Position numbers and translations under genes: made by a program. A stretch of DNA of 64,000 nt from Cytophagales bacterium (lineage in GTDB: Bacteria > Bacteroidota > Bacteroidia > Cytophagales > Cyclobacteriaceae): positions 79,380 through 143,379 of the forward strand of contig JADBYQ010000011.1 of the NCBI GenBank assembly GCA_020402945.1, given 5' to 3'. This document shows, piece by piece, positions 26,923-34,747 of the stretch (within the stretch, counting starts at the first letter, position 1; each line of letters starts with the position of its first letter). Under the pieces are notes generated by a model, which was not told the DNA's origin, did not search any database, and saw nothing but the letters and a program-made list of their open reading frames with translations.

Positions 26923-28101
26923 ATGGAAGACAAACGAAATTTTGAAACAGATGTCATTCGTGAGCAAACCGAACGAACCAATTTTCGTGAGCACTCGGTG
27001 CCTTTGTATCTAACATCCAGTTTTGTTTTTGAAGATGCCGAACAGGCACGTGCTTTATTTGCCGATGAAGTTCCGGGAAACATCTACACTCGATTTTCAA
27101 ACCCGAATAATTCGGAGCTCATAAACAAGCTGTGCTTGTTAGAAGGTACTGAGGATGGAATTGCCACCGCCTCGGGTATGGCCGCCATGTATTGTAGCAT
27201 GGCCGCGCTGCTTAAGGCAGGAGATCACTTGCTGGCGTCCCGTTCGGTATTTGGTTCTACCCACCAAATACTCAATACGCTTTTCCCTCGTTTCAATATT
27301 TCGCACACCTATGTCGACTTGGATGACCCATCGACTTGGGAGAGTAAGATTCTGCCAAATACAAAAATGATTTTTGTTGAAACTCCTTCCAACCCTGCGT
27401 TGGATATTATCGACTTGGAGTGTTTGGGGGAATTGGCAAACAAGCATAAACTGATTTTGAATGTCGACAATTGCTTTGCGACTCCTTACTTACAGAACCC
27501 GGCCAAGTGGGGTGCGCATTTAGTAACTCACTCGGCTACAAAATTTATTGATGGGCAAGGACGAGTAATTGGGGGAGCTATCTTAGGCAAAAAAGATCTC
27601 ATCAAGGAGATTCGTTTCTTCGCTAGGCACACGGGTCCATCGATGTCTCCGTTCAACGCGTGGGTACTTTCCAAAAGCCTTGAAACGTTGGCCGTTCGGA
27701 TGGACAGACATTGCGAGAATGCCAATAGCGTTGCTAAACATTTACAGAACCATTCTCAACTGGAGTATGTCAAGTACCCGTTTCTTCTTTCGCACCCTCA
27801 ATTCGAATTAGCCAAAAAACAAATGAGATTAGGTGGGGGAGTGGTGACCTTTGAAGTGAAGGGTGGAATTGAGCGGGGGCGAAAATTCTTGAATTCGTTG
27901 AAGATGTTATCTCACTCTGCGAACTTAGGAGATACGAGAACGATCGCCACCCATCCTGCCTCTACTACCCATTCAAAATTATCAGAGGCCGAGCGTCTCG
28001 CTGTAGGGATCACCCCGGGGCTGATACGAGTATCCGTAGGGCTCGAAAACATAAATGATATTATAGCAGATATTGATCACGCTTTGCTAGCCAGTCAATA
28101 G
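26923..28101 (+). CDS. metZ: O-succinylhomoserine sulfhydrylase
   Basis: A 392-residue PLP enzyme of the Cys/Met metabolism family, forming homocysteine from an O-acylhomoserine and sulfide. The PLP Lys207 lies in HSATKFIDGQGRVIGG, whose GQGR segment is characteristic of MetZ rather than MetB or MetC. Other family motifs are IYTRFSNPN, ASGMAAMYCSMAALL, ETPSNPALDI and SLGD-like SANLGDTRTIATHPASTTH. Last gene of the operon with OsmC. The acyl group preference is assigned by family resemblance only. Confidence 0.9.
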   Translation: MEDKRNFETDVIREQTERTNFREHSVPLYLTSSFVFEDAEQARALFADEVPGNIYTRFSNPNNSELINKLCLLEGTEDGIATASGMAAMYCSMAALLKAGDHLLASRSVFGSTHQILNTLFPRFNISHTYVDLDDPSTWESKILPNTKMIFVETPSNPALDIIDLECLGELANKHKLILNVDNCFATPYLQNPAKWGAHLVTHSATKFIDGQGRVIGGAILGKKDLIKEIRFFARHTGPSMSPFNAWVLSKSLETLAVRMDRHCENANSVAKHLQNHSQLEYVKYPFLLSHPQFELAKKQMRLGGGVVTFEVKGGIERGRKFLNSLKMLSHSANLGDTRTIATHPASTTHSKLSEAERLAVGITPGLIRVSVGLENINDIIADIDHALLASQ

Positions 28102-28159
28102 GCGAAGGAGACAGTAGTCGAAGACTAGTCTTTTTTCTCGGCCTCCTGACTTGTCCCTT

Positions 28160-28470
28160 TTAGTGCGGAGAGAATATGCGATTTGAATTTGTTGAACTAC
28201 GTGGATTTTTTGAAAAAAAAAGAACTTCTGGAGCTTTGTTCACGCCAGCTTTCAGCATCGCTTCCTGTAATTCAAGGGTTTGCGTGAAAGCTTTTGCATT
28301 TTCAGTTTCCTTAAACCTGTTTACCATTACAACAGTACTATGATCAGCTGGATCAAGAAACACTCTGTATCCAATCCAGCCATAAGAATGATTGCAAGTT
28401 TTTAAATCTTCAGAAAAAATTTCCATTTGCCATAGTCAGCTAACCTGTATTTTACAATTATTGTTGCCAC
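28160..28470 (-). pseudogene. dimeric alpha/beta-barrel (ABM/cyclase-like) gene with frameshift
   Basis: The uninterrupted part (28426 to 28160) encodes GWIGYRVFLDPADHSTVV... AMLKAGVNKAPEVLFF, the C-terminal two thirds of a small ferredoxin-like barrel protein. Upstream, in another frame, a GTG at 28470 begins VATIIVKYRLADYGKWKFF, which is the missing first strand and helix. The two frames join if the A-run at 28414-28419 had seven instead of six bases. Either the gene has lost one base or the sequence carries a homopolymer error. A second homopolymer (nine A at 28213-28221) sits at the C-terminus, where one more base would end the protein promptly. Function unknown. Confidence 0.75.
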
Positions 28471-28486
28471 TATGGTTTTGTTTAAA

Positions 28487-30211
28487 TCACTGAACCACAA
28501 ATTCAAAGACCTCGGACTTTGTTTCGTTTCCTAACAAATCCACCGCCCGAATTTTCAGCGTATATGAACCTTTGTTGAGGAGCTTAAAGGTAGTTCCATA
28601 AATAACTTCCGGCAGATTGTTGAGTGAGTAATAAAGTGCCTTTGTCCCAACAAGTTTGTCCGTTGCCGCGAGATATACACTGGTGCCAGCCGCATAAACA
28701 GGAATCTCAACGGATTTCCCTTGTAATCTTTGAGTGCCAATATTCTGTAGGCTCATGTGATAGAAAATCTCCGGCCCTGTATTGTCGATAACGAAAAAGA
28801 AATTAGCTGTTTTGGAATTTTTTACATTATCTGATGCGGAATACTCCACACGGTGTAATCCTTCACGGTCAGCTGTGAATGGATTATTATAAACCTGAGA
28901 AGTGGTTGCATCAAGGTTGTAGTTAATACTGGCCACGCCCGATTCATAATCTTTTGCCGAGAGTTTTACTTTCGTTGTAGAAGTGACGAAATTAGTATCG
29001 CGAGCCAGCACTTTTTGGCCATCATAATTATGGGTAATGTCAGGCGGATTGTTGTCCACATAAAGTTTATTCAGGTCGTCATTTGATTTGAACGAGCCTT
29101 CGTTTTGAACGTTATCAATTCCCCGCACCATTAAAAAGTGGTTTCCGTTGGCGCCCAATAGGAAAGGTTGATCATAGGTAACAGGCTGTCGGCCATCCAG
29201 AATGTATTGAATAGATTTTACGCCTGCTTTATTGTCGGTGGCACTTAAAGTGATTTTAGTAGCAGATGCAACAAAAACTTTGGTTGCTGTTTTATACGAC
29301 TCACCTTCAAATGAAGAAGTTACCATTGGGGGGGTTTTGTCAAGATAGAATGGAAACTCAATTATTGTTTCCATGTTGTTCACATTGTCCTTGCCATTGT
29401 AAACGAGCTTGTGGTCGCCATCTCCTAATCCATATAGAGGAAGTGGCGTATAATAATTTACGTTTGAGTTGCCATCAAAACTGTAGGCCACCGATTTAAC
29501 ACCCGAAGAGTTGTCAGTGCTGGTCAATGTAATTCTGGATCGGGGTGAAAGAATATTATCGAAAAAATCTTTAGCCACGCTGTGCGTGGTTTTTGGAGCG
29601 GTGAGGTCAACTGTAAAACCCACTTCTCTTGTTGCTTCTGCATTTCCTGTACGATCGACAGAGAAGTATTTGTAAACAACTGCTTTTTCTTCATTGAAGC
29701 TTTGGTCTGAAGTATAAAGATTGAAGCCTGCTCCATTGATAGAGTGATAGGTTTCTTTCACGCCCGACATTTCATCTTTCGAAAGTAGTTTAATGGTTAA
29801 ACTTTGGCCATAATAAGTGATGCCTTTGCTAACAAATTTTGGGGCATTACTGTATTGAGTCGTGGTAGCGGGATTGATTCCATCCACGTAAACACGAAAA
29901 GCCACTTCATGTTCCGGGATGGGGCTGTCGTTGTCAAGGTGTCTTATATAGTGCTCGCCAGGGCCATCAAAATAAAAGGGGAGTGCATACTTCTTCATCT
30001 CTTCGTTCCTTACTTCCTTCAGGGTTACGGCTTCTTTCATTTCTGGCGTTGAGGCCATACTGAGGTAAACCGGGATTTTTAAGTTCCAATAAATTTTCCC
30101 GTCCGCTTCCTGGAAATACTTCTTTTCGAATGCGGGTTGCTCCTGACCGAAAGATGATATTGTGAAGTGTAAAGCGCATGTCACAATAAGATTAATCCAA
30201 AATGTTTTCAT
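28487..30211 (-). CDS. secreted OmpL47-type Ig-like repeat protein
   Basis: A 574-residue exported protein (signal peptide about 1-22, ending SSFGQ) made of five Ig-like repeats of 85-110 residues, each with the core pattern LSATDNxxGVKSIxYxLDG. This is the OmpL47/chitobiase-like repeat seen in surface adhesins and carbohydrate-binding proteins. A preceding segment (25-110) is not repetitive. There is no C-terminal secretion signal of the type IX kind that I can identify and no catalytic domain. Probably a cell-surface or periplasmic binding protein. The next gene upstream is the decayed IS. Confidence 0.85.
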   Translation of the reverse strand: MKTFWINLIVTCALHFTISSFGQEQPAFEKKYFQEADGKIYWNLKIPVYLSMASTPEMKEAVTLKEVRNEEMKKYALPFYFDGPGEHYIRHLDNDSPIPEHEVAFRVYVDGINPATTTQYSNAPKFVSKGITYYGQSLTIKLLSKDEMSGVKETYHSINGAGFNLYTSDQSFNEEKAVVYKYFSVDRTGNAEATREVGFTVDLTAPKTTHSVAKDFFDNILSPRSRITLTSTDNSSGVKSVAYSFDGNSNVNYYTPLPLYGLGDGDHKLVYNGKDNVNNMETIIEFPFYLDKTPPMVTSSFEGESYKTATKVFVASATKITLSATDNKAGVKSIQYILDGRQPVTYDQPFLLGANGNHFLMVRGIDNVQNEGSFKSNDDLNKLYVDNNPPDITHNYDGQKVLARDTNFVTSTTKVKLSAKDYESGVASINYNLDATTSQVYNNPFTADREGLHRVEYSASDNVKNSKTANFFFVIDNTGPEIFYHMSLQNIGTQRLQGKSVEIPVYAAGTSVYLAATDKLVGTKALYYSLNNLPEVIYGTTFKLLNKGSYTLKIRAVDLLGNETKSEVFEFVVQ

Positions 30212-30497
30212 AGGTTGGAAATTTGGTTGTAGTTTTCGCGTAGTTAAAAATTTAAACCCAAACTTGCTATTGCATGTAATAATTTTAAACTAATTGTAAT
30301 CTTTTGGGTGGTTTTTTCCAATCAAAGCTAGCGAGTGGGTTTGGCTTTTGCCACCGCTTTGGATGTGGGTGGTTTGGCAATGGCGTGTTCCAAAAGCGTG
30401 GCCGAAAATTGAACCGTTTGCCGCACTGTGGGAAGCACAAGTCCATATATAGAGTGTTGGTCGTTTTTATGTCCCCCGTCTTTTGATTTTGTATTTA
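30212..30497. other. noncoding G/T-rich spacer before the IS
   Basis: It holds the OmpL47 gene's upstream region and a stretch (about 30300-30480) strongly biased to G and T on the plus strand, with repeated TTTGG/TTTGCC words. The only frame, 30304-30486, gives an unlikely Cys/Phe/Gly-rich peptide. I regard it as noncoding, possibly a dispersed repeat. Confidence 0.5.
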
Positions 30498-31765
30498 GGG
30501 GGTCTCTGATAACCTGATTTTTGCGAAGTGAATTTTCGACTCTGTTTTTTTTGACAAGTTTTCTTCAATTTTTTCTTATGGCAGTCTCTTCATCAGGGGT
30601 TTTGCCTCTTGGCGAGGCATCCTTGGCTCCGATTGGAGCCACTACGCCCTTGATAGACATACCTTGAGTTGTGTTAAGCGGAATAAGTTGTAGGTTATGT
30701 TCATCAATCCGATAGCAGCCTTGGCCCGTACAAGGCTTCGGCAATGAAGGTACACACCCTGCATGCTGTTTTGCATAAAGGCAAATATGTGTTCAACACG
30801 CGCACGTATTTTTGATTTTTTTCTATTGCGTTGCTGCTGCCTTTTGGTTAAGGGATTATTGCGATAACCCTTCTCATGGATTTGTGACCCAATGTTTTTC
30901 TTTTTTGAACTCTGCTCTATCGCTTCACTGCGATTGGCACTATCGGCATAGATGGGCTGGCTTTGGTCTTCTTTTTTGTTCAACAAGTTTTTCATTGCCT
31001 CGCAATCATGTACACTGACCGATGTCACTTCATACTCGGTGATCAGTTTGGTCTTAGTGTCGGCTTTGATGTGATCTTTGTGGCCGTAAAATGTCTCCCC
31101 GTTTTTTTTAAGCGGGGCGGCATCAACATCTTTCTGGCGCAGTTTGTTCGGGTTTTCTTTCCAGTCCTCTGGCACTTCACCAGCTTTGATCTGCTCATTC
31201 TCTTCCCTGCTGTTCCGCTGGCGGGGTGTCTCTACAATGGTGGCATCGGCCATCTTGCCTCATGGATAATCACCCCTTCCTTATCTAATCGGTTGTCCAG
31301 TTTTTTTAAACAGTTTATTTACCATGTCCCCTTTGGCCAACTCATTCTTAAAATTCCAGATCGTCTTGGCATCCGGCACGGAATGGGAAAGGGTCAACCC
31401 TAAAAAGCGCATGAACGACAAACGGTCCAAAGTGGCGTACTCGGTACTGTCATCACTTAGGTTATAATAACGCTGAAGGATGACGATCTTAAACATCAGT
31501 GCGTAATCGTAAGGTGGCCTGCCTCCTTTGTTCTCACCCTTCACTATATCCTTCTCGAAATAATCTTCCAACGGCCTACGGAAAAACTAAAAATCTATAG
31601 GGGCCCGCAGTTTTTCAATCGGATCGTTTTGCTTGCTTATCTTTTCTAACCGAAACTGCTCATCAAATAATCCGCGCGTTGCGTGACCCATTTCTTTCTC
31701 TTTTTTCCCAAGATAGAACCGTTAACCAATTATTGTAGATTCAGCATGGGTTTTTTGAGATGCCC
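30498..31765 (-). mobile_element. IS5-family insertion sequence, degraded
   Basis: About 1.27 kb. Imperfect terminal inverted repeats are proposed at 30498-30514 and 31749-31765: reading inward, GGGGGTCTCTGATAACC against GGGCATCTCAAAAAACC, 12 of 17 identical. It contains one broken transposase gene on the minus strand. Two GC hairpins (30603-30619 and 30625-30640) sit just past the transposase stop. I see no clear target-site duplication, so the exact ends are tentative. Its upstream end abuts, and supplies the first codons of, the gene at 31760. Confidence 0.7.
30642..31691 (-). pseudogene. IS5-family transposase, three lesions
   Basis: The reconstructed protein is about 350 residues: an N-terminal DUF772-type region (GLFDEQFRLEKISKQNDPIEKL, GGRPPYDYALMFKIVILQRYYNLSD) and a DDE domain (MADATIVETP, YADSANRS, and the Glu of RARVEHIFAFM). 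Lesions are an in-frame TAG at 31587-31589 (codon 35); a frameshift at the T7 run 31301-31307 (one base too many; six restores KKLDNRLDKEGVIIHE); and a compensating loss of one base at 31258-31259 that restores GKMADATIV. The three DDE residues survive, but no full-length protein can be made. Confidence 0.88.
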
Positions 31766-32473
31766 TCAATATCAGTTAAATACACCAGGGACAAATATCC
31801 CAATGCGCCCGTTGAGAAATTTAAATCATATTACTGCGATTTAGGAATGGCTATTGAATCCTTCAAGAAATCTGAAATGAGGGCAAAGACACTCAACAGT
31901 CGCTCCGACTTTGAAACGACTTTTGACAGAGGTGTAATTTTTTGGTTAAATAATGTCGATGATGATGCTGAAGATGTTTTGCCGAAACTTTCAAAACTTG
32001 AGGCGCCAAAGGACTTTAACCATGATGGAATCTTCCTAGTTGATCACAAAAAAATTGAATTTCTCTCTAAGGCAATTGAATTCGCAAAAAGAAAATACCC
32101 TGGTAAGGATATTCAGTTTACTTATTTCAGTACTAGATTGAACAACGACAATGGATCACCAAAAAATGGTAGCATAATGCCTGTCCAATACTTAGCATCA
32201 AGTGTATTGCCAATGAGAGTTCAAATAGATTCCGAAAAAAGTTCACTCATACTCTGCTCGAGAGAAAATTTCGAGGATGATGAATTGATAAAGCTCATAG
32301 GCTTGGCCAAAAATATTACAGCCAATATGCAATCAAGTACCGTCATTGCTTTTCCGGATTATAACCGTTTGCAATATGAACAGCTGGTGGACAGTACCAA
32401 GTTAACAGTAGAAGAAAGTTCATTCACTAATACCCTTGTTGTTGAAAATTTCATCTCAAACTTTAGAAACTGA
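31760..32473 (+). CDS. unrecognised protein, start codon inside IS end
   Basis: A 237-residue product with no signal peptide or membrane segment; mixed alpha/beta composition (GVIFWLNNVDDDAEDVLPKLSKLEAP, KKIEFLSKAIEFAKRKYPGKDIQF, SSLILCSRENFEDDELIKLIG). No family recognised. The ATG at 31760 and the following codon lie in the proposed IS inverted repeat (31749-31765), so the native 5' end may have been removed. Its stop overlaps the start of the next gene (TGATG), implying translational coupling. Base composition is more AT-rich than the housekeeping neighbours. Confidence 0.6.
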   Translation: MPSISVKYTRDKYPNAPVEKFKSYYCDLGMAIESFKKSEMRAKTLNSRSDFETTFDRGVIFWLNNVDDDAEDVLPKLSKLEAPKDFNHDGIFLVDHKKIEFLSKAIEFAKRKYPGKDIQFTYFSTRLNNDNGSPKNGSIMPVQYLASSVLPMRVQIDSEKSSLILCSRENFEDDELIKLIGLAKNITANMQSSTVIAFPDYNRLQYEQLVDSTKLTVEESSFTNTLVVENFISNFRN

Positions 32474-32763
32474 TGGAAAAAATAGCTGATAACATCAACA
32501 GGTTTTTGCCTTGCGGTGATTCATTAAGAGCAATTTTGCAGCATGATTCCATTAAGGACAGGGAACGAAGACATTTGCTTCGAATGAAAGGAGTTTTTGT
32601 GAATAATTGCGATGAGGATAGCACCTTCCCGATTCTTACAACCTCGTTGCTGAGCCCTAACGAATTCGAATTTCTAAAAGAGAAGTTGCAAGCTAGGGAG
32701 GACAGAGAAAAAACAATTACGAGAACGCTAGATTGGGAGTCCAATAAGAGTTTAATACCATAG
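32473..32763 (+). CDS. unrecognised protein, probably truncated at its 3' end
   Basis: A 96-residue hydrophilic product (MEKIADNINRFLPCGDSLRA, SLLSPNEFEFLKEKLQAREDREKTITRTLDW). It overlaps the preceding gene by one base. The reading frame stops just after entering sequence (from about 32748) that is homologous to the gene at 33019, so its last residues are not its own and it looks like the N-terminal part of a longer protein. I do not recognise the family. With the upstream gene it forms a two-gene accessory unit of unknown role. Confidence 0.5.
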   Translation: MEKIADNINRFLPCGDSLRAILQHDSIKDRERRHLLRMKGVFVNNCDEDSTFPILTTSLLSPNEFEFLKEKLQAREDREKTITRTLDWESNKSLIP

Positions 32764-32963
32764 CCATCAGCCACGTGCAACTCGAATTTATCAAACGCGA
32801 TTTGAAGGAGTTGCGTGATTTTTCCCTTGAACTCGTCCACGATGCCTCCATCATTCGCAATACCAAAGGACTTGGGTCAAATTCATTCACAACTGAACAT
32901 CCTCTCCTTGAGATTGAGCTAAACGCCATCTTCAAGAAATATGGCCTCGCTAAACCAGATTGA
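32748..32963 (+). pseudogene. 5'-truncated paralogue of the gene at 33019
   Basis: From 32748 the DNA encodes EFNTIAISHVQLEFIKRDLKE, which parallels ESFNSLAISHVKLKIIKYELKD of the gene at 33019, with clear base-level identity (about 32755-32815 against 33093-33150). A GTG-initiated frame from 32775 gives 62 residues. The first 20 or so residues of the family are missing here, replaced by the end of the preceding gene. The rest diverges but keeps a VHD/VHE motif in the same place. Confidence 0.6.
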
Positions 32964-33018
32964 ACGAACTGTTCTAGATTAATCATTCTCTCAGGATTTA
33001 TATCTTTCAATATCTGAG

Positions 33019-33276
33019 ATGTACGCAAAACTTTATCAAACCGAGTTGATGAACGAGAATAGACTGATGGCTTATCTGGAAGAGAGTTTCAATTCCTTAG
33101 CCATCAGCCATGTGAAACTCAAAATCATCAAATACGAATTGAAGGATTCTTCCCTGGAGAGAAAGCGTGCGAGTTTTTTGGATAAAGTGCACGAAGGCGG
33201 GCTAACAATTAGGAGAGAGCCAAATGCGCTTTACCCTTTTGTTCACGTGACCTTATTTGTTACCTCAAAAAAATAA
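33019..33276 (+). CDS. small protein, unknown, duplicated locally
   Basis: An 85-residue, soluble, helix-plus-strand product (LYQTELMNENRLMAYLEESFN, then a Lys-rich helix, then ALYPFVHVTLFVTSKK). TATCTTTC at 33001-33008 resembles a -7 element. A truncated relative lies just upstream (32748-32963). The family is not recognised. It ends at the strong terminator before tRNA-Glu. Confidence 0.55.
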   Translation: MYAKLYQTELMNENRLMAYLEESFNSLAISHVKLKIIKYELKDSSLERKRASFLDKVHEGGLTIRREPNALYPFVHVTLFVTSKK

Positions 33277-33299
33277 AGCCCTGTTAGTCAGGGCTTTAT
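33273..33299. terminator. bidirectional terminator between 33276 and tRNA-Glu
   Basis: Perfect 11-bp stem (33273-33283 with 33289-33299) with a five-base loop, ending the small gene on the plus strand and the tRNA transcript on the minus strand. Confidence 0.88.
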
Positions 33300-33310
33300 C
33301 TTGCTATATG

Positions 33311-33382
33311 TAGTCCGTACGGGAATCGAACCCGTGTTACCAGAATGAAAATCTGGTGTCCTAACCCCTAGACGAACGGACC
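33311..33382 (-). tRNA. tRNA-Glu (anticodon TTC)
   Basis: A 72-base cloverleaf on the minus strand: a seven-bp acceptor stem including a G-U first pair, the D-arm with GTCTAGGGGTTAGGAC, the anticodon arm CCAGA-TTTTCAT-TCTGG with anticodon TTC, and the T-arm ACGGG-TTCGATT-CCCGT. The 3' CCA is not encoded. It marks the boundary between the accessory zone and conserved genes and could be an integration target, though no att repeat is evident. Confidence 0.96.
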
Positions 33383-33401
33383 GTCTTTCTGTAAAGAGGC
33401 G

Positions 33402-33432
33402 CAAAGATAGATTCCTACGGTAGATTTACAAA
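33402..33432 (-). promoter_or_regulatory. tRNA-Glu promoter
   Basis: On the minus strand: TTTG (33432-33429), exactly 19 bases, TATCTTTG (33409-33402), 20 bases before the mature tRNA. This is the cleanest match in the window to the Bacteroidota vegetative promoter. Confidence 0.85.
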
Positions 33433-33471
33433 CCCTCGCATTAAAAAAGTTACTCATCTGAACTCTTTACA

Positions 33472-33502
33472 TTGGTTTTCGCCTCCAAGTAGTATAATTT
33501 TA
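33472..33502 (+). promoter_or_regulatory. putative gap promoter
   Basis: TTG at 33472-33474, about 20 bases, then TAATTTTA at 33495-33502, near the TAnnTTTG pattern, 28 bases ahead of the gap start codon. Confidence 0.45.
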
Positions 33503-33517
33503 CCTCATAAATTTTAA

Positions 33518-34528
<1,011 letters not shown>

Positions 34529-34552
34529 CACCATCAACACGTAAAATGAAAC

Positions 34553-34586
34553 CGCCTGATTCGTGAACGAGTCGGGCGTTTTTTTT
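34553..34586 (+). terminator. gap terminator
   Basis: An 11-bp stem with G-T pairs (34553-34563 with 34568-34578), GTGAAC-type loop, followed by eight T. Confidence 0.88.
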
Positions 34587-34747
34587 GGTGGCTAGAAGCC
34601 AGTACATAAGCAGTTTTTAGCAGGAAACGTAGTAAGAGCTGTAACTGTTAACCTATTAGAAGTAGCCTGATTGAGATTTTGCCTTTCATCAATTTTCTCA
34701 ATCTTCTTACTGAATATTTTTTATCTTACCATCAAATTCCTTTTCCT

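Noticed and set aside
30304..30486. 60-residue frame upstream of the IS
   Set aside because: Cys/Phe/Gly-rich peptide without start signal or recognisable feature in a compositionally skewed stretch.
31749..31770. Target-site duplication flanking the IS
   Set aside because: Bases outside the two proposed ends do not match over more than two positions.
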